A stretch of DNA of 64,000 nucleotides, taken from positions 145,433,447 to 145,497,446 of the forward strand of contig OX352772.1 of assembly GCA_947095535.1 (NCBI GenBank), written 5' to 3'. The stretch's first letter is position 1; each line of letters starts with the position of its first letter. Shown piece after piece: positions 56,670 through 64,000 of this stretch. A program made the translations under genes and the position numbers. A model generated the notes under the pieces. That model searched no databases and was not told the origin of the DNA. It worked only from the letters and a program-made list of their open reading frames with translations. Source of the stretch: Poecilobothrus nobilitatus. Its lineage: Eukaryota > Arthropoda > Insecta > Diptera > Dolichopodidae.

Positions 56670-57395
56670 ATGTTTTGGGCTGATAACATTCTACATGGGT
56701 ATAAATATTGTATTTGCGGACGGAAATGGGCTTCAATTAAAATAATTAATTGGAGAATATTTCATGATTTTTTGGAGGTATATGTAACTCCAGAAGGTGG
56801 GGAAAAGATTTGTTTATTTAAAATTAGAAATGGTGAGTCATTAACTAACAATTTCGATTTATCTCCATTGGATTGGCAACATCTAAAAATTGAAGTATAT
56901 GGTGGTGATATTACTATTATTGGTAAAGTAAGAAATGTACCAAATAAAAAAATGCAAATACCTAATCATTTTAATATTGATTGCCCGTTTTCTGAAGAAG
57001 ATGATTGGGAGATGATTGCGAAGAATATTTCAAATGTACTACCAACTGATAAGAATAAAGGAATCATACAACATATTGATTCATTATCATTGAAAACAAA
57101 TGAATATGAAGAAATTGAAAATGAGTTGAAAAAGTCTATGATAAGGAGACGAATTGATGAGGGAATTACATTTATAGCATCAATAGAGAATACATATAAT
57201 GAAAAAAATAAAAAATCAAAAATTGGCGATGTGTTAACTAATTTTAGAAAACTACTTGAAACTTTAAAAGAGGAATATTTACATTATATGGAAGCTTATT
57301 CAGATGGAAAAGATAAATTACCAATTTTTATGTATGTTTGTTTTATAATAAGTCAAGTAAAGTCTGTACACAATAAAGAAATTTCTGGAAAATAA
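56670..57395 (+). CDS. Hypothetical Polinton-associated protein, 241 aa
   Basis: Intact frame from ATG 56670 to TAA. Residues about 1-100 are rich in beta-type, aromatic sequence (NWRIFHDFLEVYVTPEGGEK; LSPLDWQHLKIEVYGGDITI); residues about 110-241 are acidic and helical (YEEIENELKKSMIRRRIDEG). A small beta-sandwich followed by a helical domain is plausible, but no family was recognised. First gene at this end of the element, followed after 90 bp by a secreted-type protein on the same strand. Adintoviruses carry accessory genes in such positions; a role is not inferred. Confidence 0.6.
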   Translation: MFWADNILHGYKYCICGRKWASIKIINWRIFHDFLEVYVTPEGGEKICLFKIRNGESLTNNFDLSPLDWQHLKIEVYGGDITIIGKVRNVPNKKMQIPNHFNIDCPFSEEDDWEMIAKNISNVLPTDKNKGIIQHIDSLSLKTNEYEEIENELKKSMIRRRIDEGITFIASIENTYNEKNKKSKIGDVLTNFRKLLETLKEEYLHYMEAYSDGKDKLPIFMYVCFIISQVKSVHNKEISGK

Positions 57396-57485
57396 AAAGT
57401 ATAAGTTACGCATGTTTAATTTCTAACATATCATTATTCCGTGAACATTTGATGAAGATATATCATATTTTTGTAAAACGAAACG

Positions 57486-58112
57486 ATGATGTCATTTCTT
57501 TTATTTATATTCTGTTTGTTAACTATTCAAACAAAATCAGCACCAATTCCAGATGTTACGTTAGATGAATCAGCTTTTGGAAGCACATATTTTAATATAT
57601 TACTTCCGAATAATGAAACGGTGAAAATAAATTTATCAGTTCAGTTATTAAAACATTCTATTTCCCATGCACTAAAGAAATTTACATCAATTAGAACAAC
57701 TATAACAACAACGCCAACTACTACTACTACTACTTTGAAAGCAGATGATTATTTACTTGGAGATAAAGCTGATTCAGAACCCCAATATGTTTCTATAGAT
57801 CAGGCTATTGAAGCTTTTAGACATGAATTAATTTTGAAAGAACGTAATATTGGTGGAATAATAAACAGTGATTATATATTCTATAGACATTTTAAATTAG
57901 AATATGCGGATACTAAAGAAATACATGTAAGATGTGCATATGATAGCAACTTTAAACAAAAATCTCTCAAAATTCAATGCTTTGAATATCGCGAAATTTT
58001 AGCAGATAGAATCTCAAATGCTGGAGAAATAGAATCAGTTTCAATAATAGATGAAGATTATAAATCTGATTATACAGTACTCAATTTGAGGTCAATAAAA
58101 CAAAAGTCGTGA
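57486..58112 (+). CDS. Hypothetical secreted or virion-surface protein, 208 aa
   Basis: Intact frame from ATG 57486. N-terminal MMSFLLFIFCLLTIQTKSAP is a convincing signal peptide with cleavage probably after the Ser/Ala near residue 18-20. Two N-glycosylation-type sites (NNET, INLS) lie in residues 40-60, then a Thr-rich linker (about residues 72-88, TTTTPTT type) and a folded-looking C-terminal region with two Cys (RCAYDS, IQCFEY). No transmembrane helix is obvious. Family not recognised. Convergent with the integrase, whose end lies about 80 bp away on the other strand. Confidence 0.6.
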   Translation: MMSFLLFIFCLLTIQTKSAPIPDVTLDESAFGSTYFNILLPNNETVKINLSVQLLKHSISHALKKFTSIRTTITTTPTTTTTTLKADDYLLGDKADSEPQYVSIDQAIEAFRHELILKERNIGGIINSDYIFYRHFKLEYADTKEIHVRCAYDSNFKQKSLKIQCFEYREILADRISNAGEIESVSIIDEDYKSDYTVLNLRSIKQKS

Positions 58113-58193
58113 TATCAAATGGAAATTCTTTAATTTTACAAATATAATAAATATTTTATAATTATTAAATAATAAAATACAAACATTTTTTTT

Positions 58194-58994
58194 TTATAAT
58201 ACATCATTTTTATTTATCCATGAATTATGATTAGTAGAAAATCCTAACCATTTAACAAAAAAATTATCATCTTTAGTTTTAAGAATTTTTTCAATCAAGT
58301 ATACTTGTTTTTGGTCAGCTTTTAACAATTCATATTCATAGAACCCTCCTTATATATTTGTTTATTCGAACTGAATTGCCAACTTTAAATTTAGCAGACG
58401 GAGCTATTTTTATTTGACTGTATACAGTTTTAAGTAATTCATTAGCATTATATTTATTGACATCTGATGGACGTTTCTTAATTGTTCGATGTTTAGTGTT
58501 GTTATATTGGTTGACTAGTTCTTCAATTAGGCCAATCCATTTGTAATTTCCATTAAAACTAAACTCTTTCCACATCTTTTCTTTTAAAGTTCTATTGAAA
58601 AGTTCCACAATAGATGCCTTTAGTGTGCTAAATGTTGAATAATTTATTTGATATTCAAACATTAATTTTTTGAATATTTTATTGAAAAATTCTTTTCCAT
58701 CATCCGTTTGCAAATTTTGAGGATATCTCTTAAAAGCAACGAAAATCTTTTGCATTGCTTCTGTAACATTCTCTGAAGTTTTTCTTTTTATGGCGATTGC
58801 CCAGGCATATTTGGAGAAAGTATCAATCACAGTTAATAAAAATTTAAAACCTTTATTCTCTTTATCATATGACCCCATTTCTACTAAATCAGCTTGCCAC
58901 AGATCATCAAATCCCTTAATTATAACTCAACGTCGTTTAAAATTCCTCCGGGCAGGTTTATGCAACTCATCAACGACCTTTCTTTTACTCATAT
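58194..58994 (-). pseudogene. Polinton retroviral-like integrase with chromodomain, broken
   Basis: Minus strand, ATG at 58992-58994. An in-frame TGA follows the first 21 or so codons (after FKRR, about 58925). Then the rve core: LWQADLVEMG and TVIDTFSKYAW (first Asp, about 58810-58850), QTDDGKEFF (second Asp, about 58690-58715), IVELFNRTLKEKMW (Glu, about 58570-58615), then VGNSVRINKY. The frame ends at 58336, and the chromodomain (YLIEKILKTKDDNFFVKWLG, about 58210-58310) is in another frame; the linker that usually lies between is short or missing, so a deletion with frameshift is likely. It would insert the element DNA and bind histone tails; it cannot be made whole here. Confidence 0.88.
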
Positions 58995-59133
58995 TTAATG
59001 ATATGAAATATTTTTTTTCAATTCTATTTATTTCCAAAATTTCCAATTAATCAGAAAATCTTTCATTAAAAATTTGTTTCCGATGATTACTATCTAAAAT
59101 TTTAGAAATAATATCATTAGTATTTTGAATTCT

Positions 59134-59463
59134 TTAGTTGAATCTCCAGTGATCCAGTGCTATTAACTCCCAATATTTTTGTCGAGCTAATTTATGCGCT
59201 GTATTCCATTTGTTTAATATATATATTTGAGGCTTTAAATTAAACCTAATTCGCTTTTTTATCTTTTCTTTTTCTTCATCTTCTTTTCCTTCAGAAGAAT
59301 TTGAAATATCATCTTCATCATTCTCCTTCTCTTCAGAAGAATCTGAAGTATCATCTTCATCATTCTCATAATTTTCAGAAGAATCTGAAATTTCATCTTC
59401 GTTCTCGTCGTTTTCTTCATCAAGCCAATCAAATAAATCCACAACAACCTCACCTTTACTCAT
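59134..59463 (-). CDS. Hypothetical acidic-repeat protein, 109 aa
   Basis: From ATG 59461-59463 (MSKGEVVVDLFDWLDEE). Residues about 20-65 are four imperfect repeats of DEDDISDSSE type, then a basic stretch (KIKKRIRFNLKP) and an aromatic C-terminus. After the TAA at 59134-59136 the frame stays open for 28 more codons to 59047, so the end may be premature. Sits just upstream of the integrase. No family recognised; acidic repeats suggest histone or DNA-mimic binding, which is speculation. Confidence 0.5.
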   Translation of the reverse strand: MSKGEVVVDLFDWLDEENDENEDEISDSSENYENDEDDTSDSSEEKENDEDDISNSSEGKEDEEKEKIKKRIRFNLKPQIYILNKWNTAHKLARQKYWELIALDHWRFN

Positions 59464-59506
59464 TTTAACTATAACTAAGTAAAACAATTTTTAATTGGAA
59501 AATATT

Positions 59507-59797
59507 TTATTTATTTTTAATTCTATCATATAATTTTAGTAATTTCACAATTCTTAACATGATTGTTTCAGCTGATATACAAGGACAAGTTTCAGGAAAT
59601 GAATCAGATGTATCTGATGAATATGGACATATATCCCAATGAAAACCATATACTTTTGTATCTATTTGTTTTGAGTTTTTAAATTTCAGTAGAAAATTAA
59701 AATGATGAGTCAGTTCATGATAATACTCTTCTAGTAAAGTATCTTTATATTTATTTAAAAAATTATTTAGAGTATATCCGATTTGATGTATATCCAT
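59507..59797 (-). CDS. Hypothetical Polinton-associated protein, 96 aa
   Basis: ATG at 59797 (MDIHQIGYTLNNFLNKYKDT). Helical N-terminal half, then a Cys/Trp motif (FHWDICPYSSD...CPCISAE) and a helical end. Intact. No family recognised. In line with its minus-strand neighbours. Confidence 0.5.
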   Translation of the reverse strand: MDIHQIGYTLNNFLNKYKDTLLEEYYHELTHHFNFLLKFKNSKQIDTKVYGFHWDICPYSSDTSDSFPETCPCISAETIMLRIVKLLKLYDRIKNK

Positions 59798-59826
59798 TTC
59801 AAAAATTAAATGCAAACTGATCCTAA

Positions 59827-60315
59827 TTATTCTTTTATTAAGTTATTGATTAAATCTAATGCCGATTGAGCTTTAGCTTCAGCTTTTTGTAGTCTCCCAT
59901 TAATAAATTCAATTGGTTTTTTAATTTGAAATTGAATAAAATCATTTATTTCTAAAAATTTTTCATTCAACATTGTAGAAAATTTGTGGTGAACTTCTTC
60001 TATACTATCTTCCATTTCTCCTTCTAATATTTTTAATTTCTCTTCTGTTAATTTAAGTTCATTAGTTAAATTCTCGAAAATTTCTCCAATATTGATTTTT
60101 ATTAGTTCTTTATGAAAGAAAATTTGATTATTCATAAATTTTTGCGTTGCTCCGTCACTTCCATCAATTGGATCTTGAACATTTGACAAAATTTTATTAT
60201 CTAAATCATAATTACCTCCAGAAGTTAGTTTGAAACCTATACCTGGAGAACCTCTAGTATTGGGTTTCCTAAAAGAAGATGGAGCTGCGCTACGTCCAAA
60301 CATGTCAAGTGGCAT
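59827..60315 (-). CDS. Fibre-like coiled-coil protein, 162 aa
   Basis: ATG at 60313-60315 (MPLDMFGRSAAPSSFRK). Residues about 28-55 (LTSGGNYDLDNKILSNVQDP then IDGSDGATQKFM) resemble the short repeat that in viral and phage fibre proteins joins the shaft. The rest is a long heptad-rich helix (LTEEKLKILEGEMEDSIEEV; GRLQKAEAKAQSALDLINNL), probably trimeric. Likely a virion surface or attachment component; inferred from motif type only. Intact frame. Confidence 0.6.
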   Translation of the reverse strand: MPLDMFGRSAAPSSFRKPNTRGSPGIGFKLTSGGNYDLDNKILSNVQDPIDGSDGATQKFMNNQIFFHKELIKINIGEIFENLTNELKLTEEKLKILEGEMEDSIEEVHHKFSTMLNEKFLEINDFIQFQIKKPIEFINGRLQKAEAKAQSALDLINNLIKE

Positions 60316-60347
60316 TTTGATTTTAACTGATTGCTATTGCAAAAATA

Positions 60348-61311
60348 TTATTCAATTATATTTGCTTCTCGCAACTCTTCAATTATAGATATAATTTCAT
60401 TATGATGATTGTTGTTACCAGCTGACCGTGATCCAATTAAAAGTCTTAATCTATCAACCAACTCATTAGGATTATCCCAATAAACATACTGATTTGGTTG
60501 ATTGATATAATTCAAATTTGTTCTTGTTGTAGTAGGTAAAAATTTTGTAAATTGTTTTTTTTGTGTATGCCATACCTATTTTTTTCTTTCTAGTGTTATA
60601 ATCAGGTTCATATAATTTTCTTAAAATATTCTTATATTTAAAACCTTTGTTTCCACGTATTTGTTCTGAATTTTTATAATTTCTTCTATGTACATTTGTT
60701 TTATCAAGTATTTTACGATACACATTTATATCACTTTCAGTATAGTTGATAGGCTTTTTTTTAAATATTAGTTCATATAAACCATGAGTTCCCTTAAAAA
60801 CTTCATCGTCAATCAATATATTTTTAGTAATTTCATCTATTTTAAAATTAGCATTTCCAAGTTTTTGAGAATTTGATGACTTATCAAAATGGGGTCCATA
60901 TGTTTTGTCAAGTTCTGACTTGTTAGAAAAAAGCAATTGTGAAATTGTAAAATTGGATTAATCATTAGCATTATCAATTTCAGATAACGTTTCAAATTTT
61001 AAAGTGTTCGGTGTTGAAGTTTTAAATTTACTCCAAGAATTACTTTTGTTGTTTGGTGATTCGAAAGACTTATCGTCATCATGAAACTGTTGCTTTATTT
61101 CTGAATTGATTTTTGGTTTGATAAAGCTTTTTGAATATTGTTGTTGTTGTTGTTTCACAACATCAGTTAATTCTTTTAACGGTTTAACTATGGGACTAAA
61201 TGATGCTTCCAGATTTTGATCTTCTGTTAGTTTCGCAACTTTCAAGGAATGAAATTTTCGTTTTAAACTTTTTCTAGTTTTGATTAAATCTTCCATAAGT
61301 TTTTCATTCAT
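60348..61311 (-). pseudogene. Conserved Polinton structural-type protein, stop and frameshift
   Basis: ATG at 61309-61311. N-terminal basic/coiled region and a Gln run (KQQQQQY, about 61130-61150), then an in-frame TAA at 60958-60960. The same frame goes on with SELDKTYGPHFDK (about 60870-60920), FKGTHGLYELIFKKKPINYT (about 60745-60805), NSEQIRGNKGFKYKN and a basic stretch, then shifts frame near 60500 to YVYWDNPNELVDRLRLLIGS and EIISIIEELREANII (60348-60490). This block order is characteristic of a protein found widely in insect and cnidarian Polintons, with no assigned biochemical function. Two lesions make this copy inactive unless suppressed. Confidence 0.75.
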
Positions 61312-61527
61312 TTTTGAATTTATTATTAAGAACTAAATATCCTATTTTGCTGTTATTCGCTAATTGCTAACAGCTCTGTTGTACGCTGCTCGATTGTTAA
61401 CTCTTGTCTACTGTTAACTGTTTTATTTGTCTGTCAATCTTATGTTTTATTTATATCTTATGCGAACTTTTTATTTTAAACTCATATCTGATCTGGTTCT
61501 AATTTATTATCTGTTAGCTGATATTTT

Positions 61528-62211
61528 TTAAATTCTGATAAATTCTTCAAATTTTTTTCTATAGCGGCCATTATTTAAATTGTTATCTTTATCGATTAAG
61601 AGAAACCCATACTCATCATTCCAACAACATGCACTCAATTTTTTAAAATCATTGTAAGACATATCTGAATTCACATGATCGTTATAAATATGCTTCAAAT
61701 TTAAATCATCTTGCTTAAATATAATTAAAAAGTTGGCATTATCTCTAACTAAATGTTTTGGAATTTTTGTATATGATTGACATAAATAAAAGCTATCAAC
61801 AACCTGATGTCTTCCCATACAAAAGTAATTTCTTATAGTATCTTGTTTATCACAAGCTACATCATCAAATATAAATACTGAACTGGATTTAGAAGCAGAT
61901 GGATTAATTATATCAGCATTATTTGAAAATTCACTGTAGCCCATCCCTTTAATTGATTTTATTAATTTCTTTAAGTATTCATATTTAGGTTGGTGTAATG
62001 TCTTTGAATAAATGTATAGGTTTTTAAATTTAAGTCCTTTACAATCTAAAAGCATGCTGAGCATAACATTAGTTTTACCACAATTTGAGGGTCCTACTAT
62101 TAATCCTCTTATACTATCTGGAAATAATTCACCATGTTTTTTCTTAATTTTTCCAAAATTTTTATCAAAATTTTTTACTTTTATTGCATTATCTACTTTT
62201 ATAAATTTCAT
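61528..62211 (-). CDS. Genome-packaging ATPase (FtsK/HerA type)
   Basis: ATG at 62209-62211, 227 residues, intact. Walker A GPSNCGKTNV at about residues 41-50, Walker B SSVFIFDDVAC at about 110-120, and a downstream QSYTKIPKHLVRDNANFLI block with the conserved Gln and Arg typical of the viral A32-like packaging ATPases. In Polintons and adintoviruses this motor drives genome DNA into the capsid. It is transcribed away from the PLA2/core gene; the 120 bp or so between them would hold both promoters. Length is normal for the family. Confidence 0.93.
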   Translation of the reverse strand: MKFIKVDNAIKVKNFDKNFGKIKKKHGELFPDSIRGLIVGPSNCGKTNVMLSMLLDCKGLKFKNLYIYSKTLHQPKYEYLKKLIKSIKGMGYSEFSNNADIINPSASKSSSVFIFDDVACDKQDTIRNYFCMGRHQVVDSFYLCQSYTKIPKHLVRDNANFLIIFKQDDLNLKHIYNDHVNSDMSYNDFKKLSACCWNDEYGFLLIDKDNNLNNGRYRKKFEEFIRI

Positions 62212-62335
62212 TTCTTTCAACTATAAACGATAGAAAAATAATTTTATACAACAAATGTATAAGAAAGATGATCAGTGTCTGATGAACTTTCTTAAACTGA
62301 AGTAAACATGATTAATCATAATAATAATAATAACA

Positions 62336-63037
62336 ATAAATTGCGGACCTGGAACTAAATTAGAAAAACGATTAGCTCGTGGTGATAAAGGAATTAATGG
62401 ATTAGATGAGGCTTCTCGTGAGCATGATATAGCATATTCTCAAAATACTGATCAACATCATCGTAATAGGGCTGATATTATACTCGCCGATAAAGCTTGG
62501 CAAAGATTTAAATCTAAAAACTCAAATTTAGGAGAAAAATCGAATGCATTTTTAGTAACAAATGCAATGAAAGCTAAGACTAAACTCGGTATGGGTTTGA
62601 AAAAGAAAACCATAAAAAAACAAAGAAGAAAATCAATAAGAAATATTATAAAAGAAGCCAGAACAGCAGTTAAAAGTATAAAAAAACCTATGAATGATAA
62701 AAGTACTATAAACATTGCTTTGCAAGCAGCTCGAAAGTTTTCTAGAGGACATACAAAAAACATTGATACCCCTAGAATAATTCCAATACCAAAAATTGGA
62801 GGAGTCTTACCTTTAATTCCTATATTTGCAGGTCTTTCAGCTATTGGTGCATTATCAGGTGGTGCTGCTGGAATAGCTAAGGCTATAAACGATGCTAAAA
62901 ATGGTTACAAGGAGTTAAAAGAAAGTAAACGTCATAATAAAATGATGGAAGCCATAGCATTAAAAGAAGGAAAAGGATTACATTTAAAACCATATAAGAA
63001 AGGATTAGGTCTTTATTTGAATTCAAAAAACCATTAA
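62336..63037 (+). CDS. PLA2-domain plus virion core (pX-like) protein; start unclear
   Basis: In frame from 62339: the PLA2 motif CGPGTKLEKRLARGDKGIN then LDEASREHDIAYS with the His-Asp pair at about 62418-62423; the usual Cys before the catalytic helix is Ser. A basic stretch (KKKTIKKQRRKSIR), a hydrophobic Gly-rich segment (GGVLPLIPIFAGLSAIGALS) and the end HLKPYKKGLGLYLNS follow, as in adenovirus-core-like proteins. Upstream of 62339 the frame has no Met: it runs through an (AAT)n tract into a TGA near 62310. A frame slip in the AAT repeat, an intron, or N-terminal loss could explain this; 62567 is the first in-frame ATG and would omit PLA2. The domain would act on membranes during entry. 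Confidence 0.8.
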   Translation: MNCGPGTKLEKRLARGDKGINGLDEASREHDIAYSQNTDQHHRNRADIILADKAWQRFKSKNSNLGEKSNAFLVTNAMKAKTKLGMGLKKKTIKKQRRKSIRNIIKEARTAVKSIKKPMNDKSTINIALQAARKFSRGHTKNIDTPRIIPIPKIGGVLPLIPIFAGLSAIGALSGGAAGIAKAINDAKNGYKELKESKRHNKMMEAIALKEGKGLHLKPYKKGLGLYLNSKNH

Positions 63038-63420
63038 ATGAGCTACCCAAAAGAGCACTTACCAATTATGATTTAGAAGAATTTGGGAAAAAACACTTAA
63101 AGCATTTCCGTGGAGTTTTTATGCGAGATAATTTACCAGCACACAAACCTTTGAAATATGAATGTGGTATAATAAATTTAGATAATTCTATTGGAAATGG
63201 AACACATTGGGTAGCTTATTATAAAAATCCTCAAATGACACAATATTTTGACAGCTTTGGAAATTTACAACCTCCATTAGAAATAATTAAATATTTAGGA
63301 AATAAAATTGTTTATAATTATGATAGATATCAAAATTTTAATTCATATAATTGCGGTCATTTATGTTTAGAATTTTTATTTTATGTTGTTAACAAAAAAA
63401 ACAAAAAAAATTATCAGTAA
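63037..63420 (+). CDS. Adenain-like maturation protease; start unclear
   Basis: Cysteine protease of the Ulp1/adenain fold. His in GTHWVAYYKN (about 63199-63228), acidic residue in YFDSFGNLQPP (about 63244-63275), catalytic Cys in SYNCGHLCLEFL (about 63346-63380). The first ATG in frame is 63121, but conserved-looking sequence (LTNYDLEEFG...HFRGVF) continues upstream in frame to at least 63037 and into the preceding gene, with no Met. The N-terminal start may therefore be lost, or the protein may be made by frameshift from the core gene. It would cleave capsid and core precursors. Confidence 0.88.
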   Translation, partial: NELPKRALTNYDLEEFGKKHLKHFRGVFMRDNLPAHKPLKYECGIINLDNSIGNGTHWVAYYKNPQMTQYFDSFGNLQPPLEIIKYLGNKIVYNYDRYQNFNSYNCGHLCLEFLFYVVNKKNKKNYQ

Positions 63421-63764
63421 ATAAGGCATTATTAAAAAAAAAATTTTTTCTTTTTATAATTAGTTTAGCTATTATATTCTTGACCTACATTATGATTTTG
63501 TTCAAGTTCAAGGTTATTTTATTTTTCTGTTTGAATGAAAGAAACAAAAAAATTGTAAATGGGGTAAATGAACTTTATTCGGGATAAAAGATTTTTTAAA
63601 TGAATTTTAGAGTATAAAAAACAAAATATAAACCGATATAAAAAAAATGTATGTAAAAGTAGGATTGAAATCTGATAGATATTCTTATGCAAATGTCAAT
63701 TAAGCTTTGAAATCTATAAAAGTAGGGTACATATCTAAATTATCTCATTATCTTAATTATAGAC
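63421..63764. other. Intergenic region before the capsid-type gene
   Basis: AT-rich, no gene. A short 65-codon frame at 63707-63904 overlaps the capsid-type gene out of frame and is a shadow. Likely 3' end of the protease transcript and promoter of the next gene; no clear TATA element stands out. Confidence 0.4.
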
Positions 63765-64000
63765 ATGTCGATAACAATAACTTTAAACGGAAATTCTTCT
63801 GTATTAACAAATACTTTTTTCCCATCTATAGATTTAAAAGGAAAAGAATATACTTGTGGATTAGTAGATTTTCAAACGTATCATTCCATATCGAATATAG
63901 ATGAGGGGAATAACACATTTATTATTGATAATAAACCAATCATAATTCCAACAGGTTCATATGAAATTGAAGATATTGAAAAATTTCTAAGAAAAGAGTT
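63765..64000 (+). CDS. Polinton capsid-type protein, N-terminal 78 residues (runs off window)
   Basis: From ATG 63765: MSITITLNGNSSVLTNTFFP, then GLVDFQTYHSISNIDEGNN and IIPTGSYEIEDIEKFL. This N-terminal pattern (beta-strand-rich start, SIxNIDEGNN, IPTGSYEIEDIEK) is typical of a conserved Polinton protein encoded among the virion genes and thought to be a jelly-roll capsid component. Whether it is the minor (penton) or major capsid protein cannot be judged from this part. No break in the visible part. Confidence 0.7.
   Translation, partial: MSITITLNGNSSVLTNTFFPSIDLKGKEYTCGLVDFQTYHSISNIDEGNNTFIIDNKPIIIPTGSYEIEDIEKFLRKE

Larger units (their letters stand above)
56661..64000. mobile_element. 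Second Polinton/adintovirus-like element (partial)
   Basis: A gene cluster with the defining Polinton set: chromodomain integrase, FtsK/HerA-type packaging ATPase, PLA2/core-like protein, adenain-like protease and a capsid-type protein, plus a fibre-like protein and unknowns. PolB and the far end lie outside the window. The left end is unproven; coding starts at 56670, immediately right of the palindrome. Some genes are intact and others broken, so it is an endogenised copy in decay. No similarity to the terminal sequence of the 16203-26708 element was seen. Confidence 0.88.

Noticed and set aside
59259..59453. Met/Leu-rich minus-strand frame inside the acidic-repeat gene
   Set aside because: A frame-shifted reading of the Asp/Glu/Ser repeat.
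1..64000. CRISPR arrays, bacterial operons or toxin systems
   Set aside because: No array of short spaced repeats, no ribosome-binding-site logic; introns, LINEs, SINEs and LTR elements show a eukaryotic genome. Tandem repeats present are minisatellites or segmental copies.

Overview
The window is AT-rich, intron-poor, repeat-dominated nuclear DNA from an animal, most likely an insect. No ordinary single-copy host gene was recognised. A fly (Diptera) is favoured because several repeats carry the GTCC-rich core and conserved flank of the dipteran mini-me / DINE-like (Helentron) family. Nearly everything readable is a transposon or an endogenised virus-like element, and many are nested.

Region by region: 1-11.3 kb holds dispersed repeats, a broken Penelope-like element (-), a Jockey ORF1 (+), a truncated LINE (-), a nearly complete but broken Jockey element (-) and the 5' part of a CR1-group LINE with a PHD finger (+). 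11.8-16.2 kb is a longer CR1-group LINE (+) with an Asn-rich ORF1, an endonuclease and a reverse transcriptase. Its 3' UTR is split by the most striking object here: a 10,506-bp palindromic Polinton/Maverick (16203-26708). That element has 5'-AG...CT-3' ends, a 6-bp ATAAGT target duplication, and two inverted copies of a broken protein-primed DNA polymerase around a 648-bp unique loop. The LINE tail resumes at 26715. 27.7-31.9 kb is a Ty1/copia element (-) with both LTRs, a tRNA-iMet half-molecule primer site and a decayed gag-pol.

32.5-49.3 kb is a head-to-tail triplication of a 5.5-6.1 kb unit. Each unit carries a 5'-truncated LINE and a tail of imperfect repeats. Units 2 and 3 carry a 605-bp Helentron-like insertion whose empty site is preserved in unit 1. 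49.3-53.2 kb is mostly unassigned with scattered repeat fragments. 53.2-56.65 kb is a complex of foldback MITEs, a tRNA-derived SINE with a perfect 10-bp target duplication, and a roughly 2-kb palindrome with four tRNA-like (A box/B box) cassettes.

56.66-64 kb is part of a second Polinton/adintovirus-like element running off the window. It has an intact packaging ATPase, a PLA2/core-like protein, an adenain-like protease, a capsid-type protein, a broken retroviral-like integrase with chromodomain, a fibre-like coiled-coil protein and several unknown proteins. Its modules would act together in virion assembly (ATPase, protease, core/PLA2, capsid) and integration, but the integrase and one conserved structural gene are broken, so this copy is a decaying provirus.

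The nesting gives a relative order: CR1-like LINE, then palindromic Polinton inside it, then a Helentron-like element inside the Polinton.
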